Below, piece by piece: positions 23,449 through 33,509 of a DNA stretch of 64,000 nt. How positions within the stretch are numbered: the stretch's first letter is position 1; the number at the start of each line of letters is the position of its first letter. The notes beneath the pieces are model-generated. The model had not been told where the DNA came from. It did not search any database and saw only the letters and a program-made list of their open reading frames with translations. A program made the translations under genes and the position numbers. Source of the DNA: Undaria pinnatifida (taxonomy: Eukaryota; Sar; Phaeophyceae; Laminariales; Alariaceae); contig JABAKD010000012.1 of the NCBI GenBank assembly GCA_012845835.1, forward strand, positions 1,822,620-1,886,619, given 5' to 3'.

Positions 23449-24289
23449 CAGGGTAGTCCTCGGGAAAATTCCCGAGGTAATTTTCCCGTGCTGTACGTCG
23501 GTCCCGGTACTCGGCGGAATACCGTCATATTTGGGCAAACCGTGTACCACCGCCGAAGGCGGTACCGTCAAAAATCGAAAAACCGTCAACCGTTTAAAAA
23601 GTACCGTCATTTTGCAGCACCGCCATCAAAGTACCGTCAAATAAGCGAAGTACCGTTTCCCGTTTAGAAAAACCGTCATATTCAGAACCGTCAAAGATTG
23701 TAGGGTGATGGTTTTCATTGAATGTTTTCATGTTTTAGGTTTTATTTTTTTATTGTTTACAGTAGTAGTAGTATTGTTTTATTGTCTTATTTTGGTGCTA
23801 AATGTCTAAATGTTGTTTCGCGTGAGGCTGGTGAGTTTGTCAGCTTGACGGTTCGACGATTAGTCTAGCCTCTATTCGTCCGTTCTATATAGGTATGCAG
23901 GAACATCAGCGGGGTGGTGACGGCATGCTTGATCGCCGCCCGGCAGGTACTGTCAAGTATTTCGTCATTCGTAATTCTGTGTTTCTCAGTGGCGGAACCG
24001 TCATATTTCAGTACCCTCAAAAAAGTACCGTCAAATTTGGCAGTACCGGGACCGGTACCGTCGTTTTGCAGTACCGCCAAAAAAGTACCGTCAAATATCG
24101 AAAAACCGTCTACCGTCTAGAAAATACCGTCACTTTTCGATACCGCCGAAAAGGTACCGTCAAATTCGGCGATACCGTGTACCGCCAAAAGTGGTACCGT
24201 GAGAAATCGAAATACCGTCAACCGTTTGGAAAGTACCGTCATTTCGCAATATGGTACCGTAAAAAAAAACGGTACCGAGGACTACCCTG
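23449..24289. mobile_element. hAT-like non-autonomous DNA transposon, 841 bp
   Basis: Perfect 15-bp terminal inverted repeats, CAGGGTAGTCCTCGG and its reverse complement, are flanked on both sides by the 8-bp direct repeat CTATTAAT (23441-23448 and 24290-24297). An 8-bp target duplication and CAGGG termini are hallmarks of the hAT superfamily. The interior has no transposase frame. It holds 17 copies of ACCGTC (7 in the left arm, 10 in the right), mostly as TACCGTCAAA, all in the same direction, around a unique AT-rich centre. This resembles subterminal binding-site arrays of hAT elements. It would depend on a transposase encoded elsewhere. The intact TIRs and target duplication suggest a fairly recent insertion. 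Confidence 0.9.
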
Positions 24290-24448
24290 CTATTAATAGT
24301 AGCAGAACATTATTATGTTTTGTTTTTATATGTCGAACTCTTGGCATTGCCTGCTGTACGTGCAGAATATATTTGTGTGTGGTGATTTTTTTCTAGTACA
24401 CCAAGTATTGAATCGAACAATTCGAAGTGCTGCCCTGCCCTACCCGAA

Positions 24449-24480
24449 GCATGGGTGCCGGCGAATGCCGGCACCCATGC
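24449..24480. repeat. Perfect 14-bp hairpin
   Basis: GCATGGGTGCCGGC, loop GAAT, then its exact complement. It lies between the hAT-like element and an R1 copy. There is no U-run after it and no gene upstream, so I do not call it a terminator. Confidence 0.9.
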
Positions 24481-24512
24481 AGAGCCCTTGTATCGTATAA
24501 AATCATACGGAG

Positions 24513-24916
24513 TATATTATAAAAATTAAAATACACTCCAGCTGTGAGATCGAAGATTTCGTCGAAACTCATCTTTGCAAGCTGTGTGTGATACTCCGAT
24601 CGCGCGCATTACGAGTTGTGTGTCCTCATTAAGGATATAGGTCGGCGACTCCCCTTACAGCTACAGTGTAGCTATCAGGGTCAACAGGATGATTTTAGTC
24701 ACTCTGTGCGCGGAAACTATAAAACCCGTTTCTGAGGGGGACAAAATCTGACAGCTGTGAAGGCAAAGGGGGGGCCTGGTTTTGATCAAAAGCGAGCGGG
24801 TTTGGAGGGGGGCGGGGGGGGGGGGGGGGGGGGGAAGGGCAATTTGTGCATGTAAGCTATAAATCCTTTCGAGGGGATAAATCTGACGGTTTTGGCACCA
24901 GTATATTATTGGGGGC

Positions 24917-24947
<31 letters not shown>

Positions 24948-25400
24948 CTCGATATGTGCCCGGAAACTATACATTATTTCGAGGGGATAAATGTGACATT
25001 TTTGGAAATAATACATCAGTTTATCGTGTATATTCTGGGGTAAGTCGTACAATCAGTGAGTAAAGAGAGGGTGGAGTGTTCGAGGGGGTGGGGTTGGGAT
25101 GGGTTGGGGGGGGAGGGTGGGGGGTGGGGGCGGGGGCGGGGGGCTGGGGGGGGGGGGGGAAGGGCTTTAGGTGAGGGGTTTGTTATACGTGTGGTGCTAG
25201 GTCTAGGCGAAGGTGCGGGTGATGGGGAAGAAAGGGGCGTTCGAGGCGGGGGGGGGGGGGGGGGGAACACAGCGGCATGGATGGCTCTCGAAAGATAATG
25301 AGGTGATATCCTGTGCGTGAAGTGTTTATTAATGTGGCGGATTTCGATATTTGGTGGGGCGTTTGAGTAAGGGAGAGCAAGAGGGGGGGGGGGGGGGGGA
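24513..25400 (+). repeat. R1 dispersed repeat, near-complete copy
   Basis: Head (ACACTCCAGCTGTGAGATCG), module A, modules B and C each followed by a G run of 20 or more, then the D module with GGTGCTAGGTCTAGGCGA and GGATTTCGATATTTGGTGGG, ending in another G run at about 25383-25400. Compared with the 13735-14933 copy it lacks the second D module. Confidence 0.9.
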
Positions 25401-26096
25401 GTATATTATTGCAGGCATACCATCAAGGTGGAAACTTCAGTTTATCGGGAAGAGTACAAAAACACTTTCTACTTTCGATCGCCAATTCCATCAAAGGTCA
25501 AAAGAAAATACCAAAATTCCAGGTACCAGGTGTTGTAGTTTCGTACACCACTATTTTATAACTAATTTTCAAGGACGTCAGCCGTGAGTTTGACGAATTT
25601 CAGGTCAATACTCATCTTTGCAAGCTGCGTTGTTGGTACTCGTAATATACTAAACGAGTGAGTATTTATTGGGAGGTGTCTTATTCATTTGTACGTGCGT
25701 GTAACCAAGAATAATTTGCATATACCTGGTGGCATAGATAGTCTATATAATTACTAGCCACCAGATTATTCCTTTTCCAAATTTCCGTACCAGGTAGGTA
25801 CAAAAGTTCATACCTAACGCCACCATTGCAATAGTGCCCGATTTAAGAGCATAACAGCAATATCATGCTTACAATTTTTGCTGCTGGGGGTGAACACGCA
25901 GCAAAGACAAGACAGCGTCGGGGGCAGGCATAGTGGGGAAAGGTAACACATGAAACTACTGCTGGCCGTAAACGATCTTCCGTTCATATCACGTTGCCCC
26001 ATAACATAATACCAACCAAAATTCCCAACCAAGCACCGAACGAACCAAACCCCGAATCTCTGCAGTGCCAAAAAAATGAAAACAAGACGTGCCTTT
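25401..26096. other. Unassigned stretch
   Basis: Contains a strongly diverged R1-head-like segment near 25575-25650 (CTCATCTTTGCAAGCTGCGT) and two TACCWGGTA palindromes or near-matches. No gene is supported. Confidence 0.45.
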
Positions 26097-26790
26097 TTAG
26101 GCCTTTTTGAGTACGTGCTCTTGCGGCAGGCGATTATCTTCTCTTGCTCGCGTAGACGCCAGCGGACGGTGCCTTTCTGCCGTCCATTCTCCTCTCCAGG
26201 CCCCGCGAAGAAGCCGGACACAAATCAATACCGTGATCTCTTTTCGCGAACGCGCACTCTCCTCGGACGGGTAAGGCGCCGAGCAGGGGTCCCTCGTCCC
26301 CAACCCCCGAAAATGCTGAAGGACCAACCAGAGTGCCAATGCCCTCTCGCTTCCAATCGCTTCTATCCTGTTCGCCATCGCTCTGACCTCCCTTCGCTTT
26401 GCATTTTCCAAGCGCAAACGATCCTGCTGCTGCACTGCCTCTCAAAACAAAAACCAGAATATAATGCCTAATAATGTCATGCCTTCCGATCTCACGCTCG
26501 TTGTTGCTCTCATCAATATCTGCTGACGTTGGGGATGGCTACGGGTCCGCGGTGGCAGCACCAGGTAGCTGTGGCTGTTGTTGCTGGTGCGGCTGCTGCT
26601 GAAGCAGCTCCTTCTGATGGTCCATCTGCATAGACCCCAGCATCCCTTTTTCCCAATCGCCTGCCATCACTCTTCCAACATCAACTACCATGTTCTCAGA
26701 TAACACCACCTCTTCGTGCTCATCTCCGCTGACTTCCTCCGGTGGCACCAGCAGGGGGGGAAGCTGCTGCGCTTCCACCGACTGCAGCGA
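26097..26790 (-). CDS. Candidate exons, glutamine-rich hypothetical protein
   Basis: Two minus-strand blocks look coding. The first, about 26790-26539, is acidic then glutamine-rich (EEVSGDEHEEVVLSENM, later QQQPHQQQQPQ) and follows a CCTCACAG acceptor-like site. The second, 26435-26097, begins with a basic heptad-like stretch (QDRLRLENAKRREVRAMANR). Between them is a possible short GT..AG intron (GTGAGATCGG to TTTTGAG), but the phase is not settled, so no joined protein is claimed. Glutamine runs come from CAG repeats, which also create alanine- and cysteine-rich frames on the plus strand. A regulatory protein is conceivable. The family is unknown. Confidence 0.3.
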
Positions 26791-27054
26791 CGGTAGCGGC
26801 GCCTGTGAGGATGGAGGTGTGGGGTTGGGGCGGCAGCACCAAGGAGGCTGTGGCTGCTATTGCTGCTGTTGCTGCTACGGCTGTTGCAGCTCTTCAACTA
26901 ATGACTGCGCCAAGACCAGCTCGTTCCACCACCGTTATTCGTTCCCGTCCTTTTTGCCCCAAAAATCAACTCTTCCGTTTTCCTCCTTTGTTCCGTCCCC
27001 GCAATATGACACCTCATACTCCAAAAACAAAATATCCCCACCTCTTTTTGCCTT

Positions 27055-27579
27055 TTGCTGGTTTCCTCGCACCTCGACCTGCTCAAGCGGAAGCTGTTTC
27101 GCTTCTTTCGCGGGCGGGGGCAGCAGCGGCGGCGGTGCCGGTTGTTACGGTGGCGGCGTTCGACCCGGCGGCAGACGCTCCTGTTCTACGAGCCTACAGG
27201 GAGGACGCAAAGCACAACAAGGCAAGCTCCCATTATGCCCAAGGATCTACGACGGGCCAGGAAAGACCTAGGATCCGCGAGTTCCAAACACAGACGCCTT
27301 CAGAGCGTGGAGGCGCTCTGGGGTCTCGCTGCATGGTGGCACGAGCAGCAGCTCACAAAACTGACGTTTTGGACTGCCTGATTTCTTGATGAAATAGATG
27401 GCGACATTCTAGAGGCGAAAAATATTGCTTTTCTTATGGGTTATTTGGATGATGAGGTGAAGAAGGGCGAAAACGGAGTGGCGGGGGTGGTAAAACAGGA
27501 ACGTCTGCCGCCGGGGACACCGCCGCCACCGCCACCGCCACAATTAGCATGTTTGGCCATCCACGTACACGGGTGTTAG
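27055..27579 (+). pseudogene. Candidate coding frame with one in-frame TGA
   Basis: One plus-strand frame stays open from about 27055 to TAG at 27577 except for a TGA at about 27386. The part after the stop is convincing protein (DEIDGDILEAKNIAFLMGY, then a proline run PPGTPPPPPPPQ), and the part before is basic (MPKDLRRARKDLG). Either an intron removes the TGA or the gene is broken. There is no domain I can name. It overlaps no good frame on the other strand. Confidence 0.25.
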
Positions 27580-27663
27580 ACATATGGCTGTCTAACTCAC
27601 GGAGATAAAAGCCACGAAATCCGGAGAGCCATCGAGCGGGGAAGAGAGAAGAAGTCGAAAAAA

Positions 27664-27780
27664 CATATTATAAAAAATAAAAATACACTCCAGCTGTGAG
27701 ATCGAAGATTTTGTCGAAACTCATCTTTGCAAGCTGTGTGATACTCTCGATCGCGCGTATTACGGGTCGTGTGATTAAAG
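27664..27780 (+). repeat. R1 head only (truncated copy)
   Basis: AT-rich end, then ACACTCCAGCTGTGAGATCG through GATCGCGCGTATTACGGG, then homology stops. It faces the next copy (27942-28120) tail to tail across about 160 bp. Confidence 0.9.
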
Positions 27781-27941
27781 TACCGGAGTCCCGGAGACCA
27801 CTCTGAACATGCACAGCATTTGCACTCAAAATGCACTGGGCCGAAGGTGGCTCAACTCGAACATTTCGAAGGTTGGGACCGCCATTCATACCAATAATAG
27901 TTCTTCTCTACCATTTCCGTAGATTCTATGCAATCATACAT

Positions 27942-28120
27942 CCTGTTGACCCTGATAGCTACACTGTAGTTGTAAGGGGAGTCGCCGACCTATATCCTTA
28001 ATGAGGACACACAACTCGTAATGCGCGCGATCGGAGTATCACACACAGCTTGCAAAGATGAGTTTCGACGAAATCTTCGATCTCACAGCTGGAGTGTATT
28101 TTCTTTTTTTGTAATATTAT
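27942..28120 (-). repeat. R1 head only (truncated copy)
   Basis: Starts within the CCTGTTGACCCTGATAGCTA segment and runs to the conserved end GATCTCACAGCTGGAGTG plus a T-rich tail. Only about 180 bp of R1 is retained. Confidence 0.9.
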
Positions 28121-29261
28121 ACATCGGACTGGTGCACAGCCATAAGCCACCATTTCCTTTCTGATCTTCTTGCTTCGTTCGTCAGAGCACCTGGGTCGTT
28201 TGTTTTGTTTCGCTTTGTTTTGTTTTACTTTTTTTATTGCTTTTTCCCTGTTTTCATGGTCTTGCGTGTTTTGTTGTGTTCTCGTACCCGCTCTACCTCC
28301 GTTCCCCTTGCCGCCTCCGTAAGGCATGCTGCGAGGCATGCCCTAGCAGGCTTGTAGCGAGTGGGGGGCGTCTTTCTGGCGGGTGTAAGGCCGGACTCAC
28401 CCTCAAGGAGTGATACCTTCTTGCAGCTGCGTATGGCCGCGAGGCTTAGGCGTGGCGGTAGAGTTGGGTCGTGCGTGGTGCGTTAGGAATGGTCACCTAC
28501 GATTTGCGCGTCTTTTTAGTCAGCAGCGGTGGAGCAGCAAAGCTTAATCGGGATGCTCGTGCGCGGAAGCAGGCGCCACCACGAGCCACACTACTGCGTA
28601 GTCTCGGTTTTGCGTGGCGGGAACTGCGCCAGCAGGAGGCTTGATTCGACGACGAAGGAGGAGAGCGACTGAGCGTCGACGGACGGGGAAGAGACGGATT
28701 GAACTCTCCCTACACGTGTTTTTTTGTTTTTCATATCAGCACCGCAAGCTGCGACGAGCATTTTGTTTTTTGGGACAGGGGAGAAGGGGGGCCGATTGGA
28801 ATTGAAGGTCAACGAGAGCAAGTGTGAAGGAGCGGGCCGAGTGAGCTAAGGCGACGAGGCGGCCATGGAGAACCACAGCAGGATGATGGCACACGGAGAC
28901 CCACGACCCGCGAGCACACCATCATCACGAGAGCAGCGATAGTCCGTTTTTACAGGTTTTTTTCACGAGGCAGTAGTACAAAATGTTATTGACGTCAATC
29001 ATTTTTGTAGAGTTGGTAAGAGTTGGTTACCCTTTATGGGAACGAACCCCCGCAATTTTAATTTTTCAGGCACGGGCGTCGTAGCTGCGCTGCAACCTGT
29101 CTGATAACCAAGGAAGGCGGGGTGATCATTGGTAGTTGTATTGTGTTTTTTTAATTGATTGCTCTTCTTCGTATCATGCAACACACGCACGCATCGTTAG
29201 CATGGGTGAATGGATGAATGGTGTATGCATCCTAGGATTAGGTTTAGGGCTAGAGTTGGGC
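28121..29261. other. Unassigned stretch
   Basis: No gene is supported. A lysine-rich minus-strand frame (28100-28339) reads through an AAAAC-rich tract into R1 and is probably chance. A perfect palindrome, ATTGACGTCAAT, lies at 28988-28999. Confidence 0.45.
28988..28999. promoter_or_regulatory. TGACGTCA palindrome (bZIP/CRE-type site)
   Basis: ATTGACGTCAAT is a perfect 12-bp palindrome whose core TGACGTCA is the canonical CRE site bound by bZIP factors in many eukaryotes. No transcript start is identified nearby, so a role is only a possibility. Confidence 0.2.
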
Positions 29262-29558
29262 CGCCCCGGTGGCGTATCAGGTTATCCTCGAGCCTGGTAT
29301 GGGTCAGTTTTGTGAGTTCGAGCCCCCCCGAGTGCATACCCGTATAAATTCGTAGGGACTTTTTCTCTTCACAACTGACTTGCGGAAAGCGCGAGAGCGT
29401 GAGTTCACAACTCGATGAAAATCGACGAGCAGTGGTATTATTGCTGAACCCTATGCGCGGTAAAATATGAACGCAAGAACCGGGGGGGAAAAAGGGACGA
29501 CACCTGTGACCACGGCTTGTCCAGAAATAAGCTGGAAAGTAAAAGTGCGCAAAAAACA
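29262..29558 (+). repeat. S1 tRNA-derived SINE, copy 1
   Basis: The 5' part is tRNA-like: GCCCCGG start, A box TGGCGTATCAGG (29270-29281) and B box GAGTTCGAGCCCC (29314-29326), the right spacing for an internal RNA polymerase III promoter. A tRNA-unrelated body follows, with GAAAGCGCGAGAGCGTGAG and an end like CTTGTCCAGAAATAAGCTGG plus an A-rich tail. It encodes no protein and depends on LINE machinery. Confidence 0.85.
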
Positions 29559-29743
29559 AAAAGCATCAAAGAATGCCTGCTATTTTATATCTTTATTAAG
29601 AAGGTGTTGCAGGCATTAATCAGACATCTTTCACCGTCCCTTGGCACCAAAAACTGCCGTTTGCAGTACGAGTAGTAGTACACGGTGGTTTAGGCTTCTT
29701 GGTGTTCGTTGACGCTCTTGTATCGTTATCAAACATTCAAATT

Positions 29744-30345
29744 CACTCTATCCAGCCGTGAGATCGAAGATTTCGCCTGTTTGAACCCATGTTTTTTTGC
29801 AAGCTGCGTGTGATACGTAGTCCGATCGCTCGTATTACAGGGTGTATGTTCTCATTCATTTGACTACAGTATGGATATTTATTTATTTATTAATTTAATT
29901 TTATTCTTCTCACACTTCTACTTTCCAGCTTCTGGACAAGCCGTGGACACAGGTGTCGTCCCTTCTTCCCCCCGGTTCTTGCCTTCAATTTTCATCGCGC
30001 ATAGGGTTCAGCAATCTCACTGCTCGTCGACTTTTCATCGAGTGTTGCTAAGTCACGCTCTCGCGCTTTCCGCAAGTCAAATTGTGCACAAGAAAAAGTC
30101 CCAACGAATTTATTCGAGTATGCACTCGGCGGGGCTCGAACTCACGAAACTAACCTATACCAGGCTCGAGGATAACCTGATACGCCACCGGGGCGACCGC
30201 AATAAGGATTCAGATCGACGACTCCTTGTCTTGGAACAGGGTCAACAGGGTGACGTTAATGCATCGAATCTGTTCGCGGAAACTATAAAGAAAAGCCGTT
30301 CTTGAAGGGGATACAGTTTGAAATTTGACAGCTGCTGCTGTGAAA
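29744..30345 (+). repeat. R1 copy interrupted by a SINE
   Basis: Diverged head at 29744-29850 ends at TTCTCATT. The continuation (AAGGATTCAGATCGACGACTCC, AGGGTCAACAGGGTGACG, GCGGAAACTATAAAG) resumes at about 30208. The intervening sequence is an S1 copy plus a short T/A-rich flank. R1 is therefore the older insertion here. Confidence 0.8.
29909..30207 (-). repeat. S1 tRNA-derived SINE, copy 2
   Basis: Minus-strand SINE with A- and B-box regions at its right end (GGGGCTCGAACTCACGAAAC and CTGATACGCCACCGGGGC on the plus strand) and the CTTTCCAGCTTCTGGACAAG tail at its left end. It is nested in an R1 copy. Confidence 0.85.
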
Positions 30346-30639
30346 TGCACCAGTCAGCGTATTACATGTATCTTGCAGTCGTACGATATGACAGGTTAGG
30401 GGAGGGGGGATTGGCCGCACAATAAATCAACAGGAACTTAATGCACGCTTGACACTTCTTTTTATCACAAAGTAGGCGATACCGGCGACCGTGGGAGCGA
30501 CGGGTATGTAGGGGGGGGGGGGGTTAGTTGGAATATGTTACCAGTTCTTTTGCTCGGATACAATACCGCACACTGCTGTGACGGGTAGGTGCCTCGAACA
30601 TACGTACGTACGATAGATATCAAGCGTATAGCAAACCCC
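30346..30639. other. Unassigned spacer
   Basis: Short region between R1 copies with a G run near 30513. Nothing else is supported. Confidence 0.5.
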
Positions 30640-31136
30640 TACATATATGCGACCCTCCCCCCCCCCCAACCCCCACCCCACTTTCCCCTCCCCTCCCCCA
30701 CAAGAAGGATTTATATAATAGTTTCCACGCACAAATTGAGCTGCCCCACCTATCCCTCCCCCCCCTCCCCCCCCCCTCCCGCCCACCTTTGATCAAAATC
30801 AGGCCCCCACGTCCTTAAAAACTCCGCCTTCCCCTCATCGGATATTCGACTGACAGGATTCATTCGATACACTGATGAATGCATATCCTTCCGCAGCTGT
30901 CAGATTTTGTCCCCCTCAGAAACGGTTTTTAAAGTTTCCGCGCACAGACTGCCTAACATCACCCTGTTGACCCTGATAGCTACACTGTAGTTGCAAGGGG
31001 AGTCGCCGACTTATGTCCTTAATGAGGACACACAACCCATAATACGCGCGATCGGAGTATCACACACAGCTTGCAAAGATGAATTTCGACAAAATATTCG
31101 ATCTCACAGCTGGAGTGTATTATAATTTTCATAATA
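30640..31136 (-). repeat. R1 dispersed repeat, partial copy
   Basis: Remnant of the D module edge (ACCCCTACATATATGCGACC), C-rich tracts, modules B and A, then the complete head ending GATCTCACAGCTGGAGTG. It is truncated at its far end. Confidence 0.9.
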
Positions 31137-31297
31137 TTGCCTATTTATGTATCTGACTCATGCATGCCGGCAGCCGGGGTCTAACATAGCAGCATCGTCT
31201 TCAAAGGTATATAAGAGTAAGTGCCCAGTGCCTATTAATATATGTCTATTTTGTACTGCTCGCAGAGAGGTCCTGCTGCTGTAGGATGGTAACTCAC

Positions 31298-31647
31298 GAG
31301 TCGACAGGTCCAGACCGCCACCACCACTGCCTCCTCGCGCCACCGCTGCTGATGTTGAAGTTATCCCCCGCACGCGAGTGTTGATGCTGTTGTCCATGTC
31401 CTGGAATACTACTTCCTTCTTCGTCAGCAAGAACGAGTGTTTGAGTTTCCATGTTGATGGGTCCACAGAATTCTCAATACAAACACTGCACGCAAACACC
31501 AGTGTCCACAGCAGTACACGCAGAAAGAGAAGAAAGGCCGCTGCTTGAATGTCTCTCGCGAGGAGAATCGCGAGGTGAAGCAGCACAGACTGCTTCTACT
31601 GCTGTTCCAGATTCTTCGTAGCGTATTTCCTTTGCGTGTTTGGAGAC
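31298..31647 (-). CDS. Candidate exons of an unknown gene
   Basis: On the minus strand an exon of about 188 nt (31485-31298) is bounded by a good acceptor (TGTTTGCGTGCAG) and a consensus GTGAGT donor. Its open frame looks coding (KLKHSFLLTKKEVVFQDMD, then a glycine-rich end). Upstream, a second acceptor (CTGTTGTGTGCAG) at 31648 opens another coding-like frame (HAKEIRYEESGTAVEAVC). A short intron between them is plausible but its donor is uncertain. No domain or membrane assignment is safe. Neighbours are R1 and SINE copies, so the gene may be broken. Confidence 0.35.
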
Positions 31648-31814
31648 CTGCACACAACAGAGCATAAGCAAGCACTAAATGCACGCGTAATAATAATGGA
31701 ATTCTCTAGTTCCCATTTCGTCTATCGAAGAACACCTGAGAACAGATTTAACGCCAGGAAAATATTTCCTTGGGTTCAGGAACAGACAGTAGTACAAGTA
31801 CTCCGTATAATATC

Positions 31815-31935
31815 TATATTATAAAATAAAAATGCACCCCTCCAGCTGTCTGTGAGATCCAAGATGTTGTCGAAACTCATCTCTGCAAGCTGTGTGTGAT
31901 ACTCGGATCGCGCGTATTACGGGCTGTGTGTCCTC
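31815..31935 (+). repeat. R1 head only (truncated copy)
   Basis: AT-rich end, then CAGCTGTCTGTGAGATC (with a short duplication relative to siblings), TTTGCAAGCTGTGTGTGATA and TATTACGGG. Homology stops at GTGTCCTCAT. Confidence 0.9.
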
Positions 31936-32036
31936 ATATCTGCAGATAGATGGCGTAGGCTATACGACGAACGGGAAGAAACAAAAATACGTTGAAAACT
32001 ACAACCATATTGTCATTCATCTTCATCATGCACAAT

Positions 32037-32347
32037 CAGTTCCACTTTCCAGCTTCTGGACAAGCCGTGGTCACAGGTGTCGTCCTTTCTTCCCCCCGTT
32101 TCTTGCTATCAATCCCCCCCCCCCCGTTTCTTGCTATCAATTTCTTCCCCTCGTTTCTTGCAATATATCACTGCCCGTCGATTCTTCATCGAGTGTTGCT
32201 AACTCACGCTCTCGCGCTTTCCGCAGGTCAATTTGTGCACAAGAAGAAGTCCCCATGGATTTACACGAGTACGCACTCCGGGGGGCTCGAACTCACGAGA
32301 CTGACCTACCAGGCTCTCGAGGACAACCTGATATGCCACCGGGGCGA
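32037..32347 (-). repeat. S1 tRNA-derived SINE, copy 3
   Basis: Minus-strand SINE. The phrase TTCTTGCTATCAATCCCC / CGTTTCTTGCTATCAATTTC is duplicated in its middle (32099-32143). B box (GGGGGCTCGAACTCACGAGA) and A box (GATATGCCACCGGGGC) lie at the right end. Confidence 0.85.
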
Positions 32348-32574
32348 CCGGCTGTCTCATACATATCATTTAGAGCATAGCATACTCTTCGATGTCATAG
32401 GTGTGCCAGTTGTTGTTGTTGTAGTCGCTTCAGTCGTGGAATACTGCCGCCAATGCTAATCTGCAAGGTTGGAGTCCCTGGTTCAAAGGTCGGTGTGAAT
32501 ATTTTTCTCTAAATTTTCTACACACCAACTGCCGGGAGCGATATACAGCTGATATTATACTTTTTTTTTTTTTC

Positions 32575-33190
32575 CAAATCGTCAGATTTATCCCCTTGAA
32601 CGATTTATAGTTTCCACGCACAAATTGAGCTGCCCCGCCCGTCCCCCCCCGTCCCCCCCCCCCCCCCGCCCCCCCATCCCCCCCCCCCCACCCCCGCTCC
32701 CTTTTGATCAAAACCATGCCCCCACGTCCTTCAAAACTCCGCCCTCCTCTCATCGGTTATTCGACTTACAGGATCCACTTGATAAACCTATATCCTTCAT
32801 TAGGACACAACCCGTAATACGCGCGATCGGAGTATCACACACAGCTTGCAAAGATGAGTTTCGACAAAATCTTCGATCTCACAGCTGGAGTGTATTTTGT
32901 TTTTTATAATGAACGGATGCATTTCCTTCCACAGCTAGCTGCCAGATTTTGTCCCCCTCAGAAACGGGTTTTATAGTTTCCGCGCACAGGCTGACTTACA
33001 TCACCCTGTTGACCCTGATAGCTACACTGTAGGTGCAAGGGGAGTCGCCGAACTACCTGGTATACCCTTAATGAGGGCACACAACCCTTAATACGCGCAA
33101 TCGGAGTATCACACACAGCTTGCAAAGATAAGTTTTGACAAAATATTCGATCTCACAGCTGAAGTGTATTTTCATTTTTTGTCATATTAT
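32575..33190 (-). repeat. R1 copy with a nested R1 head
   Basis: Outer minus-orientation copy: module B, C-rich tracts, module A, complete head ending at about 33185. At CACTTGATAAAC (about 32785) it is interrupted by a 5'-truncated second R1 terminus (32786-32909). The outer copy resumes with GAACGGATGCATTTCC. Confidence 0.85.
32786..32909 (-). repeat. Nested truncated R1 terminus
   Basis: Only the last 124 bp of R1, beginning at CTATATCCTTCATTAGGAC and ending in the T-rich tail TTTTTTATAAT, inserted inside another R1. AAC occurs on both sides of the insert (ATAAAC left, GAACGG right), consistent with a very short target duplication. Confidence 0.75.
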
Positions 33191-33191
33191 A

Positions 33192-33439
33192 TATTCTAAT
33201 GGTTCGACTTACAGGATTCACTTGATAAACTGATGCATTTTCTTCCACAGCTGTTAGATTTTGTCCCCCTCAGAAACGAGTTTCATAGTTTCCGCGCACG
33301 GACTGACAAACATCACCCTGTTGACCCTGATAGCTACACTGTAGTTGCAAGGGGAGTCGCCGACCTATATCCTTAATAATGAAGACACACAACCCGTAAT
33401 ACGCGGGGTCGGAGTACCACACACAGCTTGCAAAGATGA
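33192..33439 (-). repeat. R1 partial copy, head incomplete
   Basis: Module A (TTCGACTTACAGGATTCACT through CAGAAACGAGTTTCATAG) and most of the head, ending abruptly at TTGCAAAGATGAG where an oppositely oriented R1 begins. The junction gives a hairpin-capable inverted repeat of about 27 bp arms. Confidence 0.85.
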
Positions 33440-33509
33440 GTAAAAATGCACCCCAGCTGTGAGATCGGAGATTTTGTTGAAACTCATCTTTGCAAGCTGT
33501 GTGTGATAC
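33440..33509 (+). repeat. R1 head, left part of the copy split by E1
   Basis: AAAAATGCACCCCAGCTGTG to GCTGTGTGTGATAC. The missing continuation CTCCGATCGCGCGTATTACG is found immediately after the E1 3' LTR at 41195, showing that E1 landed inside this R1 copy. Confidence 0.9.

Noticed and set aside
27230-27300. IMPKDLRRARKDLG resembles the C-terminal end of histone H3 (IMPKD followed by an AR pair).
   Set aside because: Only a handful of residues match. The preceding histone-fold helices are absent and the frame is low-complexity and interrupted, so the similarity is most likely chance.
26742-27389. 215-codon alanine-rich frame on the plus strand.
   Set aside because: Its alanine runs are the shadow of CAG/CTG repeats that read as glutamine on the minus strand.
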